Below are positions 43,509 through 53,083 of a stretch of 64,000 nucleotides of DNA, piece by piece (position 1 is the first letter of the stretch; every line of letters begins with the position of its first letter). Below the pieces are notes generated by a model. It saw only the letters and a list, made by a program, of their open reading frames with translations, was not told where the DNA came from and ran no database searches. Made by a program: the position numbers and the translations under genes. The stretch comes from Phenylobacterium parvum (GTDB lineage Bacteria; Pseudomonadota; Alphaproteobacteria; Caulobacterales; Caulobacteraceae), in assembly GCF_003150835.1 (NCBI RefSeq), contig NZ_CP029479.1, positions 2,641,501-2,705,500 of the forward strand, given 5' to 3'.

Positions 43509-44541
43509 GCATCCGGCGGTTGGCGGCGGCGTCGACCCCGGTGGCGACGAAGTCGTCGAAGCTCTTGCCGGTGACGTTGATGATGTGGTCGCGGATGAAG
43601 GGCGCGCCCTCGCGGGCCCCGTCCTCGGGCGCCTTGAGGGCGCACTCCCACTCCAGCACCGCCCAGCCCTCGTAGCCGTACTGGGCCAACTTGGAGAAGA
43701 TGGCGCGGAAGTCGACCTGGCCGTCGCCGAGGGAGCGGAAGCGGCCGGCGCGCTCCTTCCAGGGCTGGTAGCCGGAATAGACCCCCTGCCGCCCGGTGGG
43801 CCGGAACTCCGCGTCCTTCACGTGGAACATCCGGATCCGCTCGTGGTAGAGGTCGATGTACTCCAGGTAGTCCAGCTGCTGCAGCATGAAGTGGCTGGGG
43901 TCATAGAGCAGGCAGGCCCGGGGATGGTGATCCACCCGGTCCCAGAACATCTCCACCGTCGCCCCGTCGAACAGGTCCTCGCTGGGATGCACCTCGTAGC
44001 AGAGGTCGACCCCCGCCTCCTCGTAGGCGTCGAGGATGGGCCGCCAGCGCCGGGCCAGTTCGTCGAAGGCTTCCTCCACCAGGCCCGCGGGCCGCTGCGG
44101 GTAGGGATAGAAGTAGGGCCAGGCCAGTGACCCCGAGAAGGTGACGCTGGCGGGCAGGCCCATCCGGCGCGAGGCCTTGGCGCCCATGAGGACCTGGTCC
44201 ACCGCCCAGGCCTGCCGGGCGGCGGGATTGCCGCGCACGGCGGAGGGGACCCCGCCGTCGAACATCTCGTCATAGGCCGGATGGACGGCCACCAGCTGGC
44301 CCTGGCTGTGGGTCGACAGCTCGGAGACCTCGAGGCCGAGGTCGGCCAGCATGCCCTTGACCTCGTCGCAGTAGGCGTCGCTCTCGGCGGCGAGCTTCAG
44401 GTCGAAGAGGCGACGGTCCCAGGTGGGGATCTGGACCCCCTTGTACCCCATGTCCGCCACCCAGCGGCCAATAGCCGGCAGGGTGTTGAACGGCGCCTCG
44501 TCCCCAGCGAACTGGGCGAGGAAGATCCCCGGTCCCTTCAT
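43492..44541 (-). CDS. Sugar phosphate isomerase/epimerase (TIM barrel)
   Basis: A 349-residue xylose-isomerase-like barrel, longer than its paralogue at 39178. DLCYEVHPSEDLFDG, CLLYDPSHFMLQQLDYLEYI, MFHVKDAEF and VLEWECALK supply the metal-binding Glu, Asp, His and Glu. The ATG at 44541 has GGGGAG 5 bp upstream. It heads the leftward operon of five sugar-oxidation genes. E. coli YcjR, an epimerase of 3-keto-glycosides, belongs to the same superfamily, so a similar role is possible. Confidence 0.87.
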   Translation of the reverse strand: MKGPGIFLAQFAGDEAPFNTLPAIGRWVADMGYKGVQIPTWDRRLFDLKLAAESDAYCDEVKGMLADLGLEVSELSTHSQGQLVAVHPAYDEMFDGGVPSAVRGNPAARQAWAVDQVLMGAKASRRMGLPASVTFSGSLAWPYFYPYPQRPAGLVEEAFDELARRWRPILDAYEEAGVDLCYEVHPSEDLFDGATVEMFWDRVDHHPRACLLYDPSHFMLQQLDYLEYIDLYHERIRMFHVKDAEFRPTGRQGVYSGYQPWKERAGRFRSLGDGQVDFRAIFSKLAQYGYEGWAVLEWECALKAPEDGAREGAPFIRDHIINVTGKSFDDFVATGVDAAANRRMLGLDR

Positions 44542-44611
44542 TGTCACTCCCCGAAAAGCATTCTCTTCACGGGCAAACTAGCACGCCCGGCGCACAGGGC
44601 GAGAGGGGCCG

Positions 44612-45265
44612 TCAGAGGTCGCGCAGCAGGGCCCGGACGGGCGAGGCGTCGGCGCCGGAAAGGCGCAGGGGCGGGGCGATCAGCTCGTATCGACCGTCCG
44701 GGACCCCGTCGAGGACCAGCCCCTCCAGCACCGCCATGCGCCAGCGGCCCAGGGCCTGGTGGCTGACCAGGTCCTTGGCGTCCTGAGGGTCGAGGGAGGG
44801 CCCGTCGATCCCCAGCAGGCGGACGCCGGCGACGCCCAGGGCTTCCACCAGGTCCGGTGCGGGGGTGCGGAAGTGGGTCGGCCAGGCGTCGTGGGGGAAG
44901 GGGTCGAAGGTGCGGAGAAGCACCCGGCGGGTTCCCGGCTCCAGCCTCGGCAGGACCTCCCCGGCGGCGATCCGCTCTGGCCCCTCCGTCACCGACAGGA
45001 GCTGGGCCGGGCCGAGATAGGGAACCAGGTCCACCGCATCTATGGCCGCTCCGGCGGGGTCGAAGTGCAGGGGCGCGTCGGCGTGGGCGCCCGAGTGGGT
45101 CGACAGGGTCAGGCGCGAGACATTGACCGGGCAGTCCCCCTCCAGGACCCAGGTCCGCTCCAGGCCGAAGGGGGTGTCGCCGGGCCAGACCGGCAGGTCG
45201 GCCCGCAAGGGCTGGGAGATGTCGTAGAGCCGGCGGCCGGCCTCGTCACGGGTTTCGGGGCTCAT
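44612..45265 (-). CDS. kynB: Kynurenine formamidase (arylformamidase, cyclase family)
   Basis: A 217-residue metal-dependent hydrolase. The zinc-binding motif HSGAHADAPLHF is clear, and DISQPLRADLPVWPGD is the usual N-terminal signature. It hydrolyses N-formylkynurenine to kynurenine and formate in tryptophan breakdown. The ATG overlaps the kynU stop as ATGA, so the two act in sequence and are co-translated. The first enzyme, tryptophan 2,3-dioxygenase, is not in this window. Confidence 0.93.
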   Translation of the reverse strand: MSPETRDEAGRRLYDISQPLRADLPVWPGDTPFGLERTWVLEGDCPVNVSRLTLSTHSGAHADAPLHFDPAGAAIDAVDLVPYLGPAQLLSVTEGPERIAAGEVLPRLEPGTRRVLLRTFDPFPHDAWPTHFRTPAPDLVEALGVAGVRLLGIDGPSLDPQDAKDLVSHQALGRWRMAVLEGLVLDGVPDGRYELIAPPLRLSGADASPVRALLRDL

Positions 45266-46518
45266 GTGACCCTCTGCTTCTCGGAGAAGGCCGGGTCGCG
45301 CCAGGCGCCGGTCTCCATGACCCGGGCGAAGCGGTCGGCCGCAGCCCAGACATCCGCCCGGCCGAGGAAAAGGGGCGAGAAGCCCAGCCGCATAAGGTCC
45401 GGCGCGCGGAAGTCCCCCGTCACGCCCTCGGCGATCAGGGCCTGGACCACCGGATAGGCGTGCGGGTGGGCGAAGGCCAGGTGCCCGCCCCGCGCCTCCC
45501 GCCGGGCCGGTGAGACGCACCGGAAGCCGTGGGCCTCGAGGGTCGGGGCGGCGCGGGCCAGGAAGAGGTCCGAGAGGCGCCGCGAGCGCTCCAGGAGGCC
45601 CTCCGGATCCAGGCCCTCGAAGAGTTCCAGGGCGGCGTGGAGGGCGGTCAGCGACAGGACGGGCGGGGTCCCCGCCATCAGCCGGGCGGCGCCGGCGGCC
45701 GGGATGTAGTCCGGCGCGAAGTCAAAGGGTCGGGCGTGACCCATCCAGCCAGCAAGTGGGTTCTCGAAGGCGGCGTGGTGGCGTCGGGCCAGGAAGGCGA
45801 AGGCCGGGGCGCCAGGGCCGCCGTTGAGGTACTTGTAGCCGCAGCCCACGGCCATGTCGGCGCCTGCGGCGTCCAGGCCGACGGGGGCGAGGCCCGCCGT
45901 GTGGCTGAGGTCCCAGAGGGTGAGGACCCCCGCCCCTGCCGCCCGGGCGGTCAGGCCCGGCAGGTCCGCCAGGGCGCCGGTGCGGTAGTGGGCATGGCTA
46001 AGGACCACCAGGGCGACGTCCGCCGACAGGGTCTCAGACAGGCCGTCGGCGGGAACCCTCCGTATACAGATGTCTTGCCGCAGGCGGGCCAGGCCCTGCA
46101 GCATATAGCCGTCGGTGGGGAACTCGTCCTCCGCCATGAGGATCACCCTGCGCCCGGGCCGGAGGGCCAGGGCGCCCGCCGCCAGCTTGAAGAGGTTGAC
46201 CGAGACGGAGTCGGCGCAGGCGACCTCGTCGGGTGCGGCGCCGATCAGGGGCGCGATACGCGCCGCCGTGCGGGCCGGGAGGCCGATCCAGTCGTCCGCA
46301 TTCCATCCCCCCACCAGGGACCGCCCCCACTCCTGGGCGGTGGCGCGGCGGACCGCCGCCTCGGCGCCCCGCGGGAGGGGGCCGAGGGAGTTGCCATCCA
46401 GGTAGACGCCCCCCGCCGGCAGGCGAAAGCGCCGGGACAGGGCGGCGAGGGGGTCGGCCTGGTCCAGGCGGCGGCAGGCCGCCAGGCTGTCGGGAATGGC
46501 CGCCGCGCCGCCGCCCAT
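45262..46518 (-). CDS. kynU: Kynureninase
   Basis: A 418-residue PLP enzyme that cleaves kynurenine to anthranilate and alanine. YLDGNSLGPLPRG is the N-terminal signature, DLSHTAG holds the cofactor aspartate and GCGYKYLNGGPGAP carries the PLP lysine. It overlaps kynB as ATGA and shares one base with the upstream PHP gene stop (TGATG). The alternative longer frame upstream is a shadow of that gene. Confidence 0.95.
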   Translation of the reverse strand: MGGGAAAIPDSLAACRRLDQADPLAALSRRFRLPAGGVYLDGNSLGPLPRGAEAAVRRATAQEWGRSLVGGWNADDWIGLPARTAARIAPLIGAAPDEVACADSVSVNLFKLAAGALALRPGRRVILMAEDEFPTDGYMLQGLARLRQDICIRRVPADGLSETLSADVALVVLSHAHYRTGALADLPGLTARAAGAGVLTLWDLSHTAGLAPVGLDAAGADMAVGCGYKYLNGGPGAPAFAFLARRHHAAFENPLAGWMGHARPFDFAPDYIPAAGAARLMAGTPPVLSLTALHAALELFEGLDPEGLLERSRRLSDLFLARAAPTLEAHGFRCVSPARREARGGHLAFAHPHAYPVVQALIAEGVTGDFRAPDLMRLGFSPLFLGRADVWAAADRFARVMETGAWRDPAFSEKQRVT

Positions 46519-48017
46519 CAGCGGACCTTGATGAAGACCGGGTTGGCGTAGAACCAGAGGTCGTCCCAGGGGTTCTCGCCCGGGACGTCCATCGCCGGCT
46601 CGGCCTCGTCGGTCCCGGTTCCGCGCAGGCGGATGTAGCCGGAGGCCTGGACGTTCCGCAGGGTGGTCGTGAGGGTGATGAACTCGCCCTCCCGGACCCA
46701 GTCGGCGGCGGTGAAGCGGCGCTCGACCCGGGTGGTGGGGTTCTCGTCCGCCGACCGACTGGGGGCCGGGCCAGTGAGGTCGCCTCGGATCAGGTCGATC
46801 CGCTTCACCTCGGGCGACCGGCCGCCGAAGTTCTGGCCGGCGGGGTCGCGGACGCGAAGGGTGACACGCACGTCCTGGCCGCGTGAGACCGTCACCTCGC
46901 CGCCGATGCCGGCGGCCGTGGCTCCCCGGGCGACGGGGCGGACCTCCAGGTCCACCGAGGAGACCAGGTCCCCGGTAGCCACGAAGACCCGGCCATTGCG
47001 CAGGCCGTCGAGAATGTCGTCCGGCGCCTTGCGGGCCAGGACGTAGGTCTTGGCGTATTCGCCCGGCCAGAAGTCGATCCCGCCATCGGTATAGTGCCGG
47101 TGCGAGTCCGAAGTCGCGGTGATCCACCACCGGCGTCCCTCGCCGAGCATGGAGTCCCAGAACCCGCCGACCCGGGCGGTCATCTGGTCGAAGCCGCCGT
47201 AGGTGGGATGCTGGCGATAGGCGCCCCGCTTCTCGTCGGTGCGCGGCGACCCATCGGGTTTGAGGCCCCCGGCCTGGTGACCCGGCGCGCCTTCCATGCC
47301 GACCGAGACCTGGGGGGCCGCATCGTTCCAGTCGCGCAGTTCGGCCGGGGCGGTCTGGCCATACTGGCCAAGGCCCTTGGCCGACCGCGAGGGGTGGTGG
47401 GCGATCACCACCGGCGGGCGCGGCAGGGCCTTCATGTAGGTCAGGGCCTCGACCATCCGGCTTTCCTGGTCCCGGGCCGGGTCGGCGGGCCAGGCCTCGA
47501 ACTTGTCGAACCTGCGCTCCAGGTCGGTCAGGTCATCCCGCTCCTGGGGCGAGGCCGGGACGATGATGCTGGAATGGTCTGCGCCAGGAGTGTTCAGCTC
47601 GAGGCCGAAGAACAGGACGAGGCCGGGAACCTCCCGGCGGGCCTTCAGCACCTCCGGATAGGTCATGTCCCGGCTGACCCGTGAATGGTTCGGGCCCCCG
47701 TGGTCCGTGGCGGCCATCCAGGACAGGCCGTATTTCTGGGCCATGCGGGCGTTGGTGGGGATGGTGTTGTTCGAGTCGCCGCCAACCACGGGCTCGGGCG
47801 CCTTGGAGAGGTCGGACCCCGGCTTCCAGTCAACGCTGAACTGGGAATGGACGTGGTGGTCCCCGGCCTGCCAGGCCCGGCCATCGTCATGTCCCCCATG
47901 GGGGGCGCCGGTCTCGTGGGCGCGGGCCACCGGGGCCAGCGTCGCTGGAAGCAGGGCGAGGAGGGAGGCCGCCGCAACGACGGACCGGCGAGCGGCGGAG
48001 GGCGGACGAGCGCGCAT
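46518..48017 (-). CDS. Exported PHP-domain phosphoesterase-like protein
   Basis: A 499-residue protein with a signal peptide (residues 1-33, ending ARA) followed by a PHP-type metallophosphoesterase domain: GDHHVHSQFS, WMAATDHGG, FFGLELNTPG, VVIAHHPSRS and ITATSDSHRHY supply the histidine and acidic metal ligands. The C-terminal 150 residues form a beta-sandwich-like domain. It should be periplasmic and hydrolyse a phosphate ester or a related bond. It is the first gene of the leftward unit that continues into kynU and kynB, an unexpected partner for tryptophan catabolism. Confidence 0.8.
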   Translation of the reverse strand: MRARPPSAARRSVVAAASLLALLPATLAPVARAHETGAPHGGHDDGRAWQAGDHHVHSQFSVDWKPGSDLSKAPEPVVGGDSNNTIPTNARMAQKYGLSWMAATDHGGPNHSRVSRDMTYPEVLKARREVPGLVLFFGLELNTPGADHSSIIVPASPQERDDLTDLERRFDKFEAWPADPARDQESRMVEALTYMKALPRPPVVIAHHPSRSAKGLGQYGQTAPAELRDWNDAAPQVSVGMEGAPGHQAGGLKPDGSPRTDEKRGAYRQHPTYGGFDQMTARVGGFWDSMLGEGRRWWITATSDSHRHYTDGGIDFWPGEYAKTYVLARKAPDDILDGLRNGRVFVATGDLVSSVDLEVRPVARGATAAGIGGEVTVSRGQDVRVTLRVRDPAGQNFGGRSPEVKRIDLIRGDLTGPAPSRSADENPTTRVERRFTAADWVREGEFITLTTTLRNVQASGYIRLRGTGTDEAEPAMDVPGENPWDDLWFYANPVFIKVR

Positions 48018-48174
48018 TCAGAGTCTCTGCGAAGCGTGACGGGGCGTGCAATGTGAAGGGTCAACGTGATGGTCCGGTGACGCCCGGCTGTCAAACCAGC
48101 GGAGGCAAGTGAAGGCTTGTCTTTTCGGCGAGTGACAGGTCATTTGCCCGGAAACAGTCTCGAGGGAGGTTCAG

Positions 48175-49893
48175 ATGCAGCTTTGGACATGGGCGGCCGG
48201 CGTGGCGGCGGCGGGACTGCTGGCCGGCTGCGCGCCCCAGGCGGCGGACAAGACGGCGACGGTCTACACCGGCGGCGACATCCTGACCCTGGCCGGGGAA
48301 ACCCCGACCTATGTGGAGGCCCTGGCGGTCCGCGATGGCAAGGTCGTCGCTGCGGGATCCCGGGCCGACGCGGTCAAGGCCGCGGGACCGGGCGCGCGCA
48401 AGGTCGACCTGAAGGGCCAGACCCTGCTTCCGGGCTTCATCGATACGCACAGCCACCTCCTGACCTACGCCGACAGCCTGGTTCAGGCGAACCTCAACCC
48501 GCCGCCCGTCGGCGGCGTGAAGTCCATCCCGGACATCCTCGCCGAGGTGAAGCGCCTGAAGGAGTCCATGAAGGCGGGGCCGGGCGTCCTGCTGGTGGGA
48601 CAGGGTTACGATCCTGACTTCCTGGCCGAGAAGCGCCATCCGACCGCAGCTGAGCTGGACGCCGCTTTCCCGGACAACCCGGTCATCCTCATGCACGCCT
48701 CCGGGCACATGCTGGTGGCCAATTCCCAGGCCATGAAGACGGCGGGGGTCACCGCCGCCACCCCAGATCCGGAGGGCGGCGCCATTATCCGCAAGCCGGG
48801 GAGCCGGGAGCCCGAGGGGCTGTTCCAGGAAACCGCCATGCACCCCTTCATCCCGCAGGTGCAGGCGCCCCGGCCCCAGGACCAGAGCTTCGAACTCATC
48901 CGGCGCGCGGTCGATCACTACGCCGCCAACGGATACACCACCGCGTCAGAAGGCCTCGTCATGCCCGACAAGATGCCCCTGCTCCAGGCGGCGGCGGACA
49001 AGGGGCTCCTGAAGATCGACGTCGAGGCCCTGCCCGCCTACCTCATCGCCGACCAGCTGGTGGGGACGGGCAAGATCACCTGGGGCCAGAGGAAGAACGG
49101 GCTGAAATGGACCGGGATCAAGCTGGCCACCGACGGCTCGCCCCAGGGCAAGACCGCCTACCTGACCAAGCCCTACATGACGCCGGTTCCCGGCTGCAAG
49201 GCGGACTGCCGGGGGTTCCCCAACATCCCCCAGGATGAACTGAACCGCCTCTTCGTCCTGGCCTACAAGGACGGTGTGCAGATCTACTCGCACTGCAACG
49301 GCGACGCCTCGGTCGACATGATGATCGCGGCTCACCGCAACGCCGAGAAGACCCTCGGCAAGGTCGATCCCAACCGCCGGACGGTGATCATCCACTCACA
49401 GATCATGCGTCCGGACCAGATGGCCAGCTACAAGGCCCTGGGCCTGCTGCCCAGCTTCTTCACCAACCATGTCTACTACTGGGGCGACGTCCACCTGGCC
49501 AATCTCGGGCCGGAGCGGGCGGCCTACATCAGTCCCCTGGCCAGCGCCCTCAAGTCGGGGGTCAAGGCGACGAACCACACCGACTCGATCGTTACCCCCC
49601 TGGACCCGATGTTCCTGGTGTGGACGGCGGTCAACCGGGTGACCCGGGCTGGAAAGGTCCTCGGGCCGGACGAGCGGGTGACGCCCTACCAGGCCCTGCA
49701 GGCCCTGACCGTCAATGGCGCCTACACCTATTTCGACGAGGCCTCGAAGGGTTCCCTGGAGGTGGGTAAGACGGCGGACCTGGTCATCCTCGACCGCAAT
49801 CCGCTGAAGGTGGAGCCGAACGCCATCCGCGACATCAAGGTCGTGGAGACGGTGAAGACCGGAAAGTCGGTCTACCAGGCCCCTAAGGGCTGA
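48175..49893 (+). CDS. Amidohydrolase lipoprotein (YtcJ-like)
   Basis: A 572-residue metal-dependent hydrolase with a lipoprotein signal ending in LAGC. The catalytic domain has GFIDTHSHLL (first metal His pair), IYSHCNGDASVD, VIIHSQIM and NHTDSIVTPLDP with the conserved Asp. The closing segment GSLEVGKTADLVILDRNPL is characteristic of the Amidohydro_3/YtcJ branch. It hydrolyses C-N bonds of an unknown compound at the cell envelope. GAGGGAGG precedes the ATG, and a 157-bp gap to the divergent PHP gene could hold promoters for both. Confidence 0.9.
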   Translation: MQLWTWAAGVAAAGLLAGCAPQAADKTATVYTGGDILTLAGETPTYVEALAVRDGKVVAAGSRADAVKAAGPGARKVDLKGQTLLPGFIDTHSHLLTYADSLVQANLNPPPVGGVKSIPDILAEVKRLKESMKAGPGVLLVGQGYDPDFLAEKRHPTAAELDAAFPDNPVILMHASGHMLVANSQAMKTAGVTAATPDPEGGAIIRKPGSREPEGLFQETAMHPFIPQVQAPRPQDQSFELIRRAVDHYAANGYTTASEGLVMPDKMPLLQAAADKGLLKIDVEALPAYLIADQLVGTGKITWGQRKNGLKWTGIKLATDGSPQGKTAYLTKPYMTPVPGCKADCRGFPNIPQDELNRLFVLAYKDGVQIYSHCNGDASVDMMIAAHRNAEKTLGKVDPNRRTVIIHSQIMRPDQMASYKALGLLPSFFTNHVYYWGDVHLANLGPERAAYISPLASALKSGVKATNHTDSIVTPLDPMFLVWTAVNRVTRAGKVLGPDERVTPYQALQALTVNGAYTYFDEASKGSLEVGKTADLVILDRNPLKVEPNAIRDIKVVETVKTGKSVYQAPKG

Positions 49894-49906
49894 TCCCGCC
49901 CGCCGG

Positions 49907-52687
49907 TCAGTGCGCGTCGTCCCAGTTGGCGGCGGCGCGCACGTCGACCACCAGCGGCACGCTGAGGGCCACGGCCGGCAGGGGCGCCGCCGCCATCACC
50001 CGGCGGATGACCTCCGAGGCTGTGGCGGCCTCCGCTTCCGGCGCCTCGAAGATAAGTTCGTCGTGCACCTGAAGCAGCATGCGGGTCTTGAGGCCGGCCG
50101 CGGCGAGTTCGCCCGGCATGCGGATCATGGCCCGGCGGATGATGTCCGCCGAGGCGCCCTGGAGGGGGGCGTTGATCGCCGCCCGGTCGCCAAAGGCGCG
50201 CTCGGCCTGGCTGCGGGCCTGGACGGCGGGGATGTGCACGCGACGCCCGAAGAGGGTGGTCACATAACCCTGCCGCCGCGCCGTCTCCTTGGCCTGGTCC
50301 ATGTAGGCCCGGATCCCGGGGAAGCGCTCGAAATAGGTGCGGATATAGTCTCCGGCCTCTTCCCTCGGGATGGAGAGCTGGGCGGCCAGGCCGAAGGCGG
50401 AGATGCCGTAGACGATGCCGAAGTTGATGGCCTTGGCCCGCCGGCGGATCTCGGCGGGCATGCCCTCGATGGGAACCCCGAAGACCTCCGAGGCGGTCAT
50501 GGCGTGGATGTCCAGGCCCCTGGCGAAGGCGTCCTTCAGCTGGGGGATGTCGCCCACGTGGGCCAGCAGCCTCAGCTCGATCTGGCTGTAGTCCGCACTG
50601 ATCAGGACATTGCCCGGCTCGGCGACGAAGGCCTGCCGGATCTTGCGCCCCTCCTCGGTCCGGACAGGGATGTTCTGCAGGTTGGGATCCGTTGAAGAGA
50701 GCCGGCCCGTGGTGGTGGAGGCCAGGGCGTAGGAGGTATGCACCCGCCCGGTCGCCGGTGCGATGGCCGCCGCCAGGGCGTCGGTGTAGGTGCCCTTCAG
50801 CTTGGACAGCTGGCGCCAGTCGAGCAGCACCCTCGGCAGGGCGTGGCCCTCGGCGGCCAGCTCCTCAAGCACCGAGGCGTCCGTGCCCTGGGCGCCCGTG
50901 GCGGTGGTGCGGCGCGACTGGAGGCCCATCTGGCCGTACAGGACCTCGCCCACCTGCTTGGGGCTGCCGAGGTTGAAGGGATGACCGGCCAGGCGGTGGG
51001 CCTCGGCCTCCAGCTCGCCCATGCGCACGGAGAAGTCGTTGGACAGCCGGCGCAGGCGTTCGGGATCAACGCGGACCCCGGCGTTCTCCATGGCCGCCAG
51101 AACCGGCGGCATGGGGCGCTCAAGGGTCTCATAGACGGTCAGCAGGCCCTCCTTGCGAAGACGCGGACGCAGGACCCGGTAGAGCCGCAGGGTCACGTCG
51201 GCGTCCTCGGCGGCATAGGCGGTCGCCGGCTCCAGGGCCACGTGGCGGAAGCTCTTCTGGGCCTTGCCGGTTCCGGCCACCTGCTTGAAGGGGATGGGGC
51301 TGTGCCCCAGGTGCAGGCGGGACAACTCGTCCATGCCGTGCCCGTGCAGGCCGCCCTCCAGGACGTAGCTGATCAGCATGGTGTCCTCGACCGGCGACAC
51401 CTGAACCCCGTAGCGGGACAGGACCCCCAGGTCGTACTTGGCGTTCTGCGCGACCTTGAGGATCGAGGGGTCCTCCAGCAGGGGCCGGAGGCGGTCGATG
51501 GCCGTCGCCAGGGGGATCTGGGTCAGGTCGCCGGGGGCGTCGAGGGCCAGGCCCGGCTCGGGCTCATGCGCCAGCGGGATGTAGCAGGCCTCGCCGGGCC
51601 CGACGGCGAGGGAGACCCCCACCAGCCCCGCCGTGGCCGAGCCCAGGGCGTCGGTCTCGGTGTCGAAGGCGATCACCCCGGCCGCCTGGGCCCGGGCGAT
51701 CCAGACGTCCAGGGTCGGCAGGTCCCGGACGCAGGCGTAGGCGGCGACGTCCACAGGCTCGGCGGCGGCGGTCTGGTCGGCGGGCGCCTGGGCCTTGGCC
51801 GCCAGGTGCGCCCCGGCCACACGCCGGCCCAGGGTGTTGAGCTCCATCTCCTGGAGGAAGGCGGCGAGGGCGTCCGGGTCGGGATCGGCCACCGCCAGTT
51901 CCTCGAGGGCCGAGGGCAGGGGCGCCTGGTCGTCCAGCTGGACGAGCTGGCGGGACAGGCGGATCTGGTCGGCGAACTCCAGCAGGATCTGCCGGCGCTT
52001 GTCCTGGCGGATCTCGCCGGCCCGGGCGAGCAGGGTCTCCAGGTCGCCGTACTCGTTGATCAGCAGGGCGGCGGTCTTCACCCCGATGCCGGGGGCGCCA
52101 GGGACATTGTCCACCGGATCGCCGCACAGGGCCTGGACCTCCACGACCTTGTCGGGAAGGACGCCGAACTTCTCGACCACCTGGTCCGGCCCGATGCGGA
52201 CGTTCTTCATGGTGTCGAGCATGGTGACCCGGTCGCCCACCAGCTGCATCAGGTCCTTGTCCGAGGAGATGATCGTCACCTGCCCGCCCGCCTCGCGGAC
52301 CTGGCGGGCATAGGCGGCGATCAGGTCGTCAGCTTCGAAGCCCGGCTGCTCCAGGGCGTGGACGCCGAAGGCCCGGGTCGCCTCGCGCACCAGGGGGAAC
52401 TGGGGGACCAGGTCCTCGGGGGCCGGCGGCCGGTGCGCCTTGTATTCGGGGTAGATCTTGTTCCGGAAGGTCTTCTCGGAATGGTCGAAGACCACCGCCA
52501 GGTGGGTCGGCGAGTCCGGCTGGGCCTTCATGTCCACCAGCAGCTTCCACAGCATGTTGCAGAAGCCGGAGACCGCCCCGATCGGCAGGCCGTCGGACTT
52601 GCGGGTCAGGGGCGGCAGGGCGTGGAAGGCCCGGAAGATGAAGCCGGAGCCGTCAACGAGGTAGAGGCGGAGGGGGGCGTCGCTCAT
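49907..52687 (-). CDS. polA: DNA polymerase I
   Basis: A full-length 926-residue PolA. Residues 1-285 form the 5' nuclease (LVDGSGFIFRAFHALPPL, GFEADDLIA, SSDKDLMQL). Residues about 310-500 form a 3'-5' exonuclease with an intact FDTETDAL, so proofreading is probably active. The polymerase domain shows motif A SADYSQIELR, motif B RRRAKAINFGIVYG and motif C LQVHDELIFE. It fills gaps in repair and removes RNA primers. AGGATGG lies before the chosen ATG; an upstream start adds three residues. Confidence 0.97.
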   Translation of the reverse strand: MSDAPLRLYLVDGSGFIFRAFHALPPLTRKSDGLPIGAVSGFCNMLWKLLVDMKAQPDSPTHLAVVFDHSEKTFRNKIYPEYKAHRPPAPEDLVPQFPLVREATRAFGVHALEQPGFEADDLIAAYARQVREAGGQVTIISSDKDLMQLVGDRVTMLDTMKNVRIGPDQVVEKFGVLPDKVVEVQALCGDPVDNVPGAPGIGVKTAALLINEYGDLETLLARAGEIRQDKRRQILLEFADQIRLSRQLVQLDDQAPLPSALEELAVADPDPDALAAFLQEMELNTLGRRVAGAHLAAKAQAPADQTAAAEPVDVAAYACVRDLPTLDVWIARAQAAGVIAFDTETDALGSATAGLVGVSLAVGPGEACYIPLAHEPEPGLALDAPGDLTQIPLATAIDRLRPLLEDPSILKVAQNAKYDLGVLSRYGVQVSPVEDTMLISYVLEGGLHGHGMDELSRLHLGHSPIPFKQVAGTGKAQKSFRHVALEPATAYAAEDADVTLRLYRVLRPRLRKEGLLTVYETLERPMPPVLAAMENAGVRVDPERLRRLSNDFSVRMGELEAEAHRLAGHPFNLGSPKQVGEVLYGQMGLQSRRTTATGAQGTDASVLEELAAEGHALPRVLLDWRQLSKLKGTYTDALAAAIAPATGRVHTSYALASTTTGRLSSTDPNLQNIPVRTEEGRKIRQAFVAEPGNVLISADYSQIELRLLAHVGDIPQLKDAFARGLDIHAMTASEVFGVPIEGMPAEIRRRAKAINFGIVYGISAFGLAAQLSIPREEAGDYIRTYFERFPGIRAYMDQAKETARRQGYVTTLFGRRVHIPAVQARSQAERAFGDRAAINAPLQGASADIIRRAMIRMPGELAAAGLKTRMLLQVHDELIFEAPEAEAATASEVIRRVMAAAPLPAVALSVPLVVDVRAAANWDDAH

Positions 52688-52738
52688 GCACGCCATCCTA
52701 GAGTGGGCCGGCCGGGCGGTCGATCCTCGGTTGGCGGG

Positions 52739-52981
52739 TCAGTGGCCGCCGGAGACCTCGTAGACACCGGGCGCGTCGTCGCCATGCCCGCCGTCGAGGA
52801 CGAAGCGGCGGTCGCAGTAGGGGCAGTCCACCGTCCCGTCGACCCCGAGGTCGAGGTAGACCCGCGGATGGCCCAGGGCGCCGCCGACGCCGTCGCAGGC
52901 CACCCTGTGGGCGTGGACACGGACGACTTCCGGTTCGGGACCCGGGGCGGCGGGGGCGGGGGTGTCGGACTTGCGGGCCAT
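52739..52981 (-). CDS. Zinc-finger (zf-CHCC) domain protein
   Basis: An 80-residue protein with VHAHRVACDG followed 30 residues later by VDCPYCDRRFVL, the C-H-C-C zinc site of the zf-CHCC family shared with the small NDUFS6 subunit of complex I. The N-terminal 20 residues are Ala/Pro-rich. GGGAGA precedes the ATG. It sits between polA and a divergent ABC ATPase gene and could assist complex I or another Fe-S or zinc process; bacterial members have no firm function. Confidence 0.85.
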   Translation of the reverse strand: MARKSDTPAPAAPGPEPEVVRVHAHRVACDGVGGALGHPRVYLDLGVDGTVDCPYCDRRFVLDGGHGDDAPGVYEVSGGH

Positions 52982-53083
52982 TGGGGATCTCCCTCGCCGG
53001 GAGCGCTTGGCGGCGGCCCGGGCAGGCTCTAGGTATGCGAGCCCGGCTTTCGTCGTCAATGCGCCGGAGCCCTGGAGGTCGCC

